A stretch of DNA of 7,417 bases from the NCBI GenBank assembly GCA_009691315.1, contig SICT01000055.1:1-7417 (forward strand). The letters run 5' to 3'. Each line of letters starts with the position of its first letter. Positions within the stretch are counted from its first letter, which is position 1. The position numbers were made by a program, and so were the translations under genes. The notes under the pieces are model-generated. The model was not told the DNA's origin, searched no databases, and worked only from the letters and a program-made list of their open reading frames with translations. Source of the stretch: Candidatus Uhrbacteria bacterium. Lineage in GTDB: Bacteria; Patescibacteriota; Patescibacteriia; 2-12-FULL-60-25. Shown in pieces: positions 1 through 5,850 of this stretch.

Positions 1-1
1 A

Positions 2-73
2 TATCTTGCCCTAGGATCAATCCCTGAAATTCGACGAGGCGAATATAAAAAACTGATTGAGCAACACATTTGA
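2..73 (+). CDS. 3' end of an unidentified gene (partial, runs off the left edge)
   Basis: An open frame enters from the left edge and stops at TGA 71-73, giving 23 residues that end in KKLIEQHI. The tail is hydrophilic and charged, with no recognisable motif. The other plus frame checked (frame 1) stops at 25-27. Support is only the open frame and its position just upstream of the next plus-strand gene, so product and reality are uncertain. Confidence 0.4.
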   Translation, partial: YLALGSIPEIRRGEYKKLIEQHI

Positions 74-96
74 TTTTGTTTTAATAAGATTATACA
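70..96 (+). promoter_or_regulatory. weak candidate promoter for the small membrane protein gene
   Basis: TTGATT (70-75) and TATACA (91-96) each match the sigma-70 consensus at four of six positions, but the spacer is only 15 bases. A start site about seven bases beyond the -10 box would leave a leader of only a few bases before ATG 108. The -35 box overlaps the stop codon of the preceding frame. Read-through from that gene is an equally good explanation. Confidence 0.25.
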
Positions 97-107
97 GTTC
101 GTCTATC

Positions 108-386
108 ATGATCCTCACTTCTGCACAACAGATCGAACTCACGCAATTAGAAGCAAACCAAAAGATACTTGGTATCGTGCCTGTTTTGACATCTGTTTGG
201 AATAAACGATACCAGCGACTAAAACAGGAAGGAAAATTCGAACAAGCGAAAACTCTGATACAGGGTCAGATTGCCTATCAACAGGAGATATGGATACCAA
301 AAATGCAAATCGCGAAAATCGTTCTTCCAATTTGTGCTCTTATTTTGTTACTAATTTTTATCCTGAATTCCATGCTTCATCGTTAA
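108..386 (+). CDS. small hypothetical protein with a C-terminal membrane helix
   Basis: This encodes 92 residues of unknown function. Residues 1-70 are soluble and rich in Gln, Lys and Glu, probably helical, with a pattern such as RYQRLKQEGKFEQAKTLI (residues 34-51). Residues 71-88 are a strongly hydrophobic stretch (IVLPICALILLLIFILNS) followed by a short MLHR tail. That is the architecture of a tail-anchored membrane protein with a cytoplasmic N-terminal domain. The ATG at 108 is chosen over an in-frame TTG at 57, because the TTG start would overlap the preceding frame and add an unconvincing N-terminus. No Shine-Dalgarno sequence is obvious. It converges on murJ with a 42-bp gap that holds no clear terminator. 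It resembles no family I can name. Confidence 0.65.
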   Translation: MILTSAQQIELTQLEANQKILGIVPVLTSVWNKRYQRLKQEGKFEQAKTLIQGQIAYQQEIWIPKMQIAKIVLPICALILLLIFILNSMLHR

Positions 387-428
387 CTCAATAGTAAGGT
401 CAGAAGGTCAAATGATCCATTTTGCTCA

Positions 429-2036
429 TCAAAATTGATGTTTAAAAAATCTCTGCGCAATCGCCACCCGCCACCCTTCAAATTCCTCTGATTTAATCAA
501 CCAAGCCACAAAACAAAAAGCTAGGGCACCAACGATACACACGATGCCCGTCGAAGTGAGTAGGCTCCACCAAACATGATATCTCAACAAAGAGGAATTT
601 GAGATGATCATCCAAACCGGTGAATGCAGAACAAATACAACTAAACTCATGACACACGTAGCAACCAAGGTCTTACCAAGCGAACGTAGAAAAAATCCAG
701 TCGCGAGACGGCGTTTGCGGCGCAAAAAAATCCATAGTAGTAAAAGATTGACCATCGCGGCGGCAGAAAAAGACATGGCGAGACCCATGATATGAAAATG
801 CGGCCGAAGCAATAGAGCTAAACCAAGATTCACTAGTTCACAAATCACGCTGATGATAAATGGTGTCCAGGTATCTTGAATGGCATAAAAAGCACGCGCG
901 AGTAATGGCACCAAAGATTGCGCCAAAAGCGAGAACGAAAACCAGGCAACCACCGTTGCCGTACGCAGAGTATCTTGCGGACTAAATTTTCCATCGCCTA
1001 AAATCACGGCCACAATCTCTACGCGTAATAAAATAAATAATGCCATAAGCGGTAAAACAAAAAAAACAATTCTCTGCGCGGCACGGACAACCTCTCGACC
1101 AAATGTCTGTTCATCTTGGGCTCCGGCAGATCGAGACAAGATGGGAAACGCGGCAAGCGCAAAAGACAAACCAATGACGCTGAGTGGAACGCTTTGGATA
1201 TTGTTGGCCAGATTAAACACCGCAACAGATCCCGCTTCAAGCGAAGAAGCGAGCGCAAGCAAAACGACTAAATTAATCTGTGAAACCGCCAGTGCCACCG
1301 TACGTGGAATCATAAGTCTGAACATCCGACGGACTCCTTCTGAAGCAAATGAAGGGATGACGAATCGCCATGACATGAGTCGTCCGGCCACAGACCACTG
1401 TACGAGAAGATGAAACAAGGCTCCCAAGATCACTCCCCAAGCGACACCCATCATTCCAAAATGCGGCGACAGAACCAAAATGCCAAAAATAATTCCCGCA
1501 TTATACAAAAGAGGGGCGAACGCGAACACGAACATTCTTCGCATGGATTGCAAAACTCCGCCCATGACGGTTGAGATGCCCAGCAAAATGGGTGACAAGA
1601 ACAGGATACGCGAAAGCGTAATTGTGAGGCGCATGGTTGCGGCATCAAATCCCGGGGTCATCCGTGGCACGATCTGCGGGGCAAAAAATGCCAAGACCCC
1701 ACAGGCAACAATCAACGCGTAGGTGATGATCGATAAAACTTGCTGAGTGAGTTCAGAGGCTTTTTCTTTGCCATGCGTTTTCAAATATTCCGTGAACACG
1801 GGAATAAAGCCTGCCGTGAATGCCCCAAGAATAATTAAACTATATAAAAAATCCGGCAAACGAAACGCTGCATAATAAGCATCAAGCTGATGCCCGGCAC
1901 CAAATGTTCCGGCGAGCAAATGATCACGGATCAAACCCATGCCGTTGGACAAAATTTGAGCGAGAGCAATAAAAAAAGCGGCGGACGTCAAGCCGGTTAT
2001 TTCCCCAAACCACAAACGTTTCAAAAAAGTGATCAT
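429..2036 (-). CDS. murJ: MurJ/MviN-family lipid II flippase-like membrane protein
   Basis: This is a 535-residue polytopic membrane protein of the MurJ (MviN) branch of the MOP exporter superfamily, which flips the peptidoglycan precursor lipid II across the inner membrane. Hydrophobic segments alternate along its whole length, fitting about 14 helices. The family signature is clear near the N-terminus: GLIRDHLLAGTFGAG (34-48), then LDAYYAAFRLPDF (51-63) and ILGAFTAGFIPVFTEY (69-84). R37, D38 and D52 match E. coli R24, D25 and D39. By eye, however, positions equivalent to E. coli R18, R52 and R270 are N31, Y65 and N280. The length is close to the E. coli protein (511). The ATG overlaps the stop of the Rieske gene as ATGA, suggesting translational coupling. 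It is the last gene of a four-gene operon. Membership of the family is secure; lipid II as substrate is inferred. Confidence 0.93.
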   Translation of the reverse strand: MITFLKRLWFGEITGLTSAAFFIALAQILSNGMGLIRDHLLAGTFGAGHQLDAYYAAFRLPDFLYSLIILGAFTAGFIPVFTEYLKTHGKEKASELTQQVLSIITYALIVACGVLAFFAPQIVPRMTPGFDAATMRLTITLSRILFLSPILLGISTVMGGVLQSMRRMFVFAFAPLLYNAGIIFGILVLSPHFGMMGVAWGVILGALFHLLVQWSVAGRLMSWRFVIPSFASEGVRRMFRLMIPRTVALAVSQINLVVLLALASSLEAGSVAVFNLANNIQSVPLSVIGLSFALAAFPILSRSAGAQDEQTFGREVVRAAQRIVFFVLPLMALFILLRVEIVAVILGDGKFSPQDTLRTATVVAWFSFSLLAQSLVPLLARAFYAIQDTWTPFIISVICELVNLGLALLLRPHFHIMGLAMSFSAAAMVNLLLLWIFLRRKRRLATGFFLRSLGKTLVATCVMSLVVFVLHSPVWMIISNSSLLRYHVWWSLLTSTGIVCIVGALAFCFVAWLIKSEEFEGWRVAIAQRFFKHQF

Positions 2037-2371
2037 GCAAATGGATCTTCAGGCAATATCAACAATCCAAAAATCTGGCCATCTTCTTCTATCATTTTTA
2101 TCGGTTCGAGACGAGTCCCCTTGGGAGCTTCGCCTTCAATCGCTTGACCAGTGATCGGATCAAACTCTGCCTGATGCCAACGACAACGAAAAATTTTCTG
2201 ATCTTTTGTCAGTTCAACAGGCCCGCCCATATGTGTGCAACGATTGATATACGCTTTGATCATCCCTTGATCATTATACGCGATACCATTCGCGATACCG
2301 AAACGAAACGATTTGGTACGACCGATCGGAATTTCCCCCACACGTGCGATGAGAATTTTACGGGGCTCCAT
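2033..2371 (-). CDS. small Rieske-type [2Fe-2S] ferredoxin-like protein
   Basis: This 112-residue protein is a single Rieske domain. The cluster ligands are complete: C45-T-H47 in box 1 and C63-R-W-H66 in box 2, separated by 15 residues (C-X-H-X15-C-X2-H). Box 1 reads CTHMGG and box 2 CRWHQAEFD, as in soluble Rieske ferredoxins and NirD-like proteins. The domain would carry one electron at a time in the cytoplasm; no signal peptide or membrane helix is visible. The start at 2371 (MEPRKILIARV) is preferred over an upstream ATG at 2440, which would overlap the glycosyltransferase by 65 bases and add 23 residues unlike the family. It begins 4 bp after the glycosyltransferase stop, with a GGGTGAG stretch upstream, and its TGA overlaps the murJ start. 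Its redox partner is unknown, and no oxygenase or reductase lies in the window. Confidence 0.92.
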   Translation of the reverse strand: MEPRKILIARVGEIPIGRTKSFRFGIANGIAYNDQGMIKAYINRCTHMGGPVELTKDQKIFRCRWHQAEFDPITGQAIEGEAPKGTRLEPIKMIEEDGQIFGLLILPEDPFA

Positions 2372-2375
2372 AGAC

Positions 2376-3110
2376 TCACCCACGCTCTTTAGGATCCCCT
2401 GAAAATTTTGCAAACTCGTAATCAAACGGCATGCTCTCACGCTTAAGTGGACCGCGCGTCAGCATCAACACTTCCGCCATGGCATATTTTGCCGCAAGTT
2501 TGAATCTTCCTTCTTTTTCTAAACGACGAATAGACACCGGTACGGTATGGCAGCGCAAAATTCCGGTATGAAAGCCAGCTTTTTTTGCACGACGAGCGTA
2601 ATCATGGTCTTCCGCCAACAAAATATCTTCGTTAAATCCACCTATCGCTTGATGAACCGTGCGCGTGGTAAAAAAACAAAATCCGGCAACATGCGGCAAA
2701 AATTTTTCCGTGGCAATCGTATACGCGTTGTAGGCTCCGTGCATCAGGTGATCGAGCGTATTACCCTCATGAGGTTTCACACGACACGTCGCAACATCCA
2801 ATGTACGACGTTCACATTCCGCTAAACAATCTGCCAAAAAATTTGGGTGTGGCAAAAGAATATCGGCATCAAAAAAAATAATGCGCTCGGCCTGCGCAAC
2901 CTCGACTCCACGATTTCTTCCTATCCCCGGAAGTCCACCGTCCACGATGCGCGCTCCAAACTCTGTGGCGATCTGACGCGTTCTATCGGTCGAATGCGCA
3001 TCCGCAACAATCACTTCATAATCTCGAAAAGACTGCTGTTTAAGTGAAGCAAACAAATCTGGTAAATGTGCCTGCTCATTCTTGGCCGGAATAACAATAG
3101 ACACCTGCAT
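2376..3110 (-). CDS. family 2 glycosyltransferase (GT-A fold)
   Basis: This 244-residue protein transfers a sugar from a nucleotide-sugar donor, probably to a lipid or envelope glycan; neither donor nor acceptor can be read from the sequence. The GT2 features appear in order: SIVIPAKNE (4-12), the nucleotide-binding VADAHSTDRT (35-44), the metal-binding DAD (81-83) within IIFFDADI, the acceptor-side GGFNE (157-161) and the catalytic ED in AEDHDYARR (166-174). No transmembrane helix is evident, so it is probably cytoplasmic or membrane-peripheral. The C-terminal 50 residues are basic and mixed hydrophobic and could touch the membrane. The gene sits 11 bp after the SpoU-family gene and 4 bp before the Rieske gene, with no good Shine-Dalgarno sequence at its ATG. 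Sharing an operon with MurJ suggests work on envelope precursors, but that is inference. Confidence 0.9.
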   Translation of the reverse strand: MQVSIVIPAKNEQAHLPDLFASLKQQSFRDYEVIVADAHSTDRTRQIATEFGARIVDGGLPGIGRNRGVEVAQAERIIFFDADILLPHPNFLADCLAECERRTLDVATCRVKPHEGNTLDHLMHGAYNAYTIATEKFLPHVAGFCFFTTRTVHQAIGGFNEDILLAEDHDYARRAKKAGFHTGILRCHTVPVSIRRLEKEGRFKLAAKYAMAEVLMLTRGPLKRESMPFDYEFAKFSGDPKERG

Positions 3111-3121
3111 GTACCATCAGC

Positions 3122-3571
3122 TTACGTTAAAATCGCCCAAGCGGCAATCGCCGCAGCGATCGTGACATTTAGCGATTCTTTCATCCCGCGCTGATTAATC
3201 TGAATCGCTCCGTCGCACATAGATAATAATGATGGGGACACGCCTCCACGCTCACTCCCAAGCAAGATCGCGAGACATGGCGGTGCCTTAAATTGCGAAA
3301 GTTCTTGCGCCTCTGGCGTCTGCTCCAAAGCAAAAATGCTTATCCCATCTTTTTTAAATTGTTTCATGACACCTGTCACATCTAAAACTTTTTCAAACAC
3401 AACAGACCCTTCTGCACCGAGGGCCACTTTAGAAATCTTTGCATCTGGTGGGGCGGGCGTATAACCCGTCAACCATAATTTTTTGACGCCCAAAGAATCA
3501 CACACGCGAAACAGCGCGCCAATATTCTCGCGCGAACGAATGTCATGGGCAATCAGGTGGAGTTCCGCCAT
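3122..3571 (-). CDS. SpoU/TrmH-family RNA 2'-O-ribose methyltransferase
   Basis: This encodes about 149 residues forming a single SPOUT (trefoil-knot) domain that methylates a ribose 2'-OH in tRNA or rRNA using SAM. All three SpoU motifs are present. Motif 1 is DIRSRENIGALFRVCDSLG (10-28), with N16, G18 and R22. Motif 2 is ILLGSERGGVS (102-112). Motif 3 is the knot segment SLNVTIAAAIAAW (133-145). The central TGYTPAPPDAKISKVALGAE (35-54) is also typical. There is no N-terminal RNA-binding extension, so it is a minimal member; the target nucleotide cannot be inferred. The start at 3571 is adjacent to another in-frame ATG at 3577; both are plausible, and a still longer frame to 3601 has no family support. 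It appears to be the first gene of the operon leading to murJ, divergent from the uracil methyltransferase gene. Confidence 0.9.
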   Translation of the reverse strand: MAELHLIAHDIRSRENIGALFRVCDSLGVKKLWLTGYTPAPPDAKISKVALGAEGSVVFEKVLDVTGVMKQFKKDGISIFALEQTPEAQELSQFKAPPCLAILLGSERGGVSPSLLSMCDGAIQINQRGMKESLNVTIAAAIAAWAILT

Positions 3572-3578
3572 GGTCATG

Positions 3579-3610
3579 AAGCGTGAAGCATAAAACACCA
3601 AGCGTCAAGC
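3579..3610. repeat. pair of 11-bp direct repeats in the divergent promoter region
   Basis: AAGCGTGAAGC (3579-3589) recurs as AAGCGTCAAGC (3600-3610), ten of eleven identical and 21 bp apart. Two helical turns would place both copies on the same face of the DNA, as in an operator. Alternatively, the first copy and its flank resemble a short repeat that I recall being translated as LHASRF/LHASCF-like peptides in many candidate-phylum genomes. On the minus strand the segment 3571-3592 reads TATGCTTCACGCTTCATG and onward. That memory is unverified. Confidence 0.4.
3587..3592 (-). promoter_or_regulatory. candidate -10 box for the SpoU-GT-Rieske-murJ operon
   Basis: Read on the minus strand this is TATGCT, four of six matches to TATAAT, nine bases before the ATG at 3577. 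Transcription would then start two or three bases before the start codon. No convincing -35 box lies 16-18 bases upstream, and the box coincides with a repeat-like segment, so confidence is low. Confidence 0.25.
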
Positions 3611-3612
3611 TC

Positions 3613-3641
3613 TCGACAATCGAAAAAAAATCCGCTACTTT
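3613..3641 (+). promoter_or_regulatory. candidate sigma-70 promoter for the uracil methyltransferase gene (leaderless)
   Basis: TCGACA (3613-3618, five of six matches to TTGACA) and TACTTT (3636-3641, four of six matches to TATAAT) are separated by exactly 17 bases that include a run of eight A. The -10 box ends seven bases before the ATG at 3649, so the expected start site falls at or one base before that ATG. No Shine-Dalgarno sequence lies upstream. The mRNA would therefore be leaderless. Confidence 0.5.
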
Positions 3642-3648
3642 GACCGGC

Positions 3649-4908
3649 ATGAAAAAGAAAAAGGATTGGCAAGCGCTCGTGGCACAGCTTGATCCAAAAA
3701 ACTTTCAGGAACCTCCGTGTCTCCATGCCGGGGTGTGCGGAGGCTGTGTCTGGCAAAATTTAAGATATGACGCGCAACTTGAATTAAAACATCAGATGAT
3801 CAACCGAGCGTTCAGCGAGGCGGGACATGAGGAACAGATCGATCGCGTCATCCCTTGCCCAGATCCTTTCTATTATCGCAATCGCATGGATTATGTGATT
3901 GGCTGGAAAGGCGAAGTGGGATTAAAGGAGTATGGATCATGGAGCCGCTATGTTGATCTATCAACCTGCTTACTCCTTGACGAAGAGACACCAAAAATTC
4001 TACAGACCGTGCGCGAACTCATGCGAGATTTAAAGCTGGAGCCATGGGATGCAAAATTTCATCGTGGGCTCGTGCGCTACTGTGTCGTACGTCTCGGAAA
4101 GAATACAGGCGAACGGATGATCACGCTTGTCGTACATGATCTTGCGCGATTTGATGATGCGGTCTGTCGAGAAATCACTCGACGACTCGCCCCACTTTGC
4201 ACCACGCTTTACCTTGGTGAAAATCCAGATACGACCGATCTCTCACTTGCCAAGACCCTCAAACTTTTGCATGGCAATGAATATCTGACAGAAGAAGTGA
4301 ATGGATTACGTTATCTGATTCATCCAAATTCTTTTTTTCAAACAAACAGCACAATGGCGGCAGAACTCCAGAAAACGGTGTTAGCATTCTTAAAACAGAA
4401 CAAGACAATAGATAGCTATAGCAATCTATTGTCTTGTTCTGTTTTGGATTTGTACTGTGGTCTTGGATTTTTTGGGATTGCTTGTGCCAAACAGGGGGCG
4501 ACCGTCGAGGGATATGAATTAGATGTGCAAGCGATTGAACTCGCAAAACGCAATGCGGAGATAAATGGGGTTGCTGATCGTACAACGTTCGGTGCTGGAG
4601 CCATCGAATCGTTGTGTCATCCTCGCGAAGGCGGGGATCTAGAGATTCCTGCCTTCGCAGGAATGACAAATTATGATGCCGTGATTATTGATCCTCCGCG
4701 TTCCGGCCTTCATCCTCGTGTTTTAAAAACACTCCTCGATCAAGCTCCAAAAACGATCATTTATGTTTCTTGCAACTACAAACGTTTGGTTGAAGAACTG
4801 AAAGAATTCAAAACGAAATATCACGTTGAACAAATTGCGGCGCTCGATCTCTTTCCACAAACACCCCATGTTGAAGTGGTGGTCCAATTAAAAAAACCCA
4901 GCGAGTAA
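3649..4908 (+). CDS. TrmA/RumA-family RNA uracil-C5 methyltransferase carrying two in-frame palindromic inserts
   Basis: This 419-residue enzyme makes 5-methyluridine in rRNA or tRNA using SAM. Residues C24, C30, C33 and C107 form the iron-sulfur cluster site typical of RlmD-type enzymes (CLHAGVCGGC at 24-33). FFQTN (229-233) contributes to SAM binding; VLDLYCGLGFFG (265-276) is motif I; DPPRSG (348-353) and YVSCN (372-376) carry the catalytic core with nucleophile C375; E409 in FPQTPHVE is the expected general base. The N-terminal TRAM domain common in relatives is absent. Two 54-bp palindromes are translated within the SAM domain, at residues 248-266 and 323-340; all catalytic motifs remain intact and in frame, so the gene is probably functional. 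The ATG at 3649 is preferred over an in-frame GTG at 3583, because the family match begins there and a promoter sits directly before it. The exact RNA target (such as 23S U1939 or U747, or tRNA U54) cannot be decided. Confidence 0.93.
   Translation: MKKKKDWQALVAQLDPKNFQEPPCLHAGVCGGCVWQNLRYDAQLELKHQMINRAFSEAGHEEQIDRVIPCPDPFYYRNRMDYVIGWKGEVGLKEYGSWSRYVDLSTCLLLDEETPKILQTVRELMRDLKLEPWDAKFHRGLVRYCVVRLGKNTGERMITLVVHDLARFDDAVCREITRRLAPLCTTLYLGENPDTTDLSLAKTLKLLHGNEYLTEEVNGLRYLIHPNSFFQTNSTMAAELQKTVLAFLKQNKTIDSYSNLLSCSVLDLYCGLGFFGIACAKQGATVEGYELDVQAIELAKRNAEINGVADRTTFGAGAIESLCHPREGGDLEIPAFAGMTNYDAVIIDPPRSGLHPRVLKTLLDQAPKTIIYVSCNYKRLVEELKEFKTKYHVEQIAALDLFPQTPHVEVVVQLKKPSE
4392..4445. repeat. 54-bp near-perfect palindrome inside the uracil methyltransferase gene
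   Basis: Arms 4392-4413 and 4424-4445 are perfect 22-bp inverted repeats beginning AAAACAGAAC and ending GTTCTGTTTT. The ten-base centre contains the self-complementary GCTATAGC (4415-4422), so all 54 bp are palindromic except the single pair 4414/4423. The element keeps the frame open and encodes roughly KQNKTIDSYSNLLSCS, a linker just before SAM motif I. No target-site duplication is evident at the edges. It matches no repeat family I recognise. The perfect arms suggest recent origin, since coding drift would erode them. Confidence 0.9.
4615..4668. repeat. 54-bp REP-like dispersed palindromic element translated in frame
   Basis: Arms of 26 bp (4615-4640 and 4643-4668) pair with five mismatches around a two-base centre. 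Each arm holds its own hairpin: the right one is a perfect 8-bp stem, ATTCCTGC/GCAGGAAT (4645-4664) with a four-base loop; the left one (4619-4638) has one mismatch. The element starts and ends on codon boundaries and adds 18 residues, CHPREGGDLEIPAFAGMT, between IESL and NYDAVIIDPPRSG. The opposite strand reads SFLRRQESLDPRLREDD. These peptides are familiar as by-products of a REP-like repeat spread through many bacterial genomes; this recognition is from memory. Confidence 0.88.
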
Positions 4909-4914
4909 GCTGAG
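4890..4914 (-). terminator. intrinsic terminator of the VWA gene
   Basis: On the minus strand CTCAGC (4914-4909), a six-base loop TTACTC and GCTGGG (4902-4897) form a six-pair stem with one G-U pair, followed at once by seven T (4896-4890). It lies 17 bases past the VWA stop codon at 4931-4933. It overlaps the stop codon of the convergent uracil methyltransferase gene. On the plus strand no T-run follows the stem, so it should act in one direction only. Confidence 0.6.
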
Positions 4915-4930
4915 CAAAAAAGGCAGAGCT

Positions 4931-5845
4931 CTATTTGCGTCCTGCAAGCAGGTTACGCCCGAAGACCTTGGCCTCTGGCGACAACGCGCGGCCATCAGAG
5001 CCGCCATACTTCGTCAGGTATCGCTGAATCAGTTCTTCCGCGCCCACGGAGGCACTCGCTAGATTGGCCAAAATCGCCATGCACATCATGTCTCGCATGG
5101 CATCTGAACCGTCCAGCATCCCTGACGTGCCACCCGAGAGCTTGGCAATCTGTTTGAAAGATCGGATGCACTTCTTGTCATGGCCCACCACCAAGGTGTG
5201 GATGGGAATGCTGAGCTCGGCGCATTGCTGCGCGATCTGCTCCGCTGTGCGACGGCAATACGGATCAGACTCGACGCGGACAATGTCGTCAGGGCCCGGT
5301 GTGATTGTGCGGTCGCCTTGGGGGTAACGATTATCTTTCCACTGGTACAAAAAGTCCTCGGCTTCGTGCGCTTGCTCATCGCCTGCCACGAAGATCAGAT
5401 GCGGACGGCTGGCTGGATCTCGCAACGCTTCCTCGAGACCTGCCTCAACCGCTTCCGCGCCATTTCCTTCGCCGCCGCTCGTCTCGACGTGTGAGAGGTA
5501 GCCGCAGAGGAGCTCGGGATCCTCGCTGAGTGGTGAGGATTCCACGAGTTGTGGGCCGCTGGCGTAGTCCCGATAGATCACGATCTTCATCTTGATCTTT
5601 ACGCCAGCCGGAACCAAGTGGTAGACACGATCGATCACGCTACGCAAACTGCGCTTGGCGTTCGCGATCAGCTCATCCATGCTCTCCGTGCCATCGAGCA
5701 GGATGTAGACGATCCGTTCGGCGACGACCATCTGACGCATACCTTGTTGACCGCGCAGCCGTATCTGGTCACGAAGCGCGCTTGGTGAGCCTGCACCCGG
5801 CAGTAACCCACCACTTTTACCTTTGCCTTTGTCAAAAATTCCCAT
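4931..5845 (-). CDS. stand-alone von Willebrand factor A (VWA) domain protein, VwkA-like
   Basis: This 304-residue soluble protein is almost entirely one VWA domain, a metal-dependent protein-binding fold. The metal site (MIDAS) is present in variant form as D51-G-T53-E-S55 in VYILLDGTESM. YRDY (91-94), GGEGNGAEAVE (124-134) and VAGDEQAH (153-160) match the pattern of VWA domains attached to alpha-kinases (VwkA type), but no kinase domain is present. There is no signal peptide or membrane helix; residues 5-20 are Gly/Lys-rich and probably disordered. Sampled 60-base rows inside the gene hold 33, 38 and 41 G+C, against 27 and 22 in rows from the two following genes, so composition is clearly different. 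The only strong Shine-Dalgarno sequence in the window precedes it, and it has its own candidate promoter and terminator. Recent acquisition is plausible; high expression is an alternative. Partner and role are unknown. Confidence 0.85.
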   Translation of the reverse strand: MGIFDKGKGKSGGLLPGAGSPSALRDQIRLRGQQGMRQMVVAERIVYILLDGTESMDELIANAKRSLRSVIDRVYHLVPAGVKIKMKIVIYRDYASGPQLVESSPLSEDPELLCGYLSHVETSGGEGNGAEAVEAGLEEALRDPASRPHLIFVAGDEQAHEAEDFLYQWKDNRYPQGDRTITPGPDDIVRVESDPYCRRTAEQIAQQCAELSIPIHTLVVGHDKKCIRSFKQIAKLSGGTSGMLDGSDAMRDMMCMAILANLASASVGAEELIQRYLTKYGGSDGRALSPEAKVFGRNLLAGRK

Positions 5846-5850
5846 CTTGT

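Noticed and set aside
57..107. N-terminal extension of the small membrane protein from a TTG codon
   Set aside because: It would overlap the preceding frame by 17 bases and lacks a ribosome binding site; the ATG at 108 gives a more sensible protein.
387..428. GGTCAGAAGGTC direct repeat in the convergent gap
   Set aside because: It is short, not inverted and probably chance; no element or terminator can be built from it.
427..440. CATCAAAATTGATG palindrome as a terminator for murJ or the small membrane gene
   Set aside because: It lies mostly within the last codons of murJ, is A/T-rich and weak, and has no T-run in the right place on either strand.
2372..2440. Longer Rieske protein starting at 2440
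   Set aside because: The extra 23 residues are read out of the 3' end of the glycosyltransferase gene and have no family resemblance.
3583..3648. GTG start adding 22 residues to the uracil methyltransferase
   Set aside because: The added stretch overlaps the candidate promoter and repeat-like segment and resembles nothing in the family.
4392..4445. The perfect palindrome as an intrinsic terminator
   Set aside because: The T-rich end is part of the stem rather than a following tract, and the gene continues with all catalytic motifs downstream.
4259..4669. 136-codon minus-strand frame opposite the uracil methyltransferase
   Set aside because: It is a shadow frame; its recognisable SFLRRQESLDPRLREDD start is just the antisense translation of the palindromic repeat at 4615-4668.
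5064..5788. Several plus-strand open frames opposite the VWA gene
   Set aside because: High G+C lowers stop frequency on the opposite strand; none has a family motif, and the minus-strand VWA motifs explain the region.
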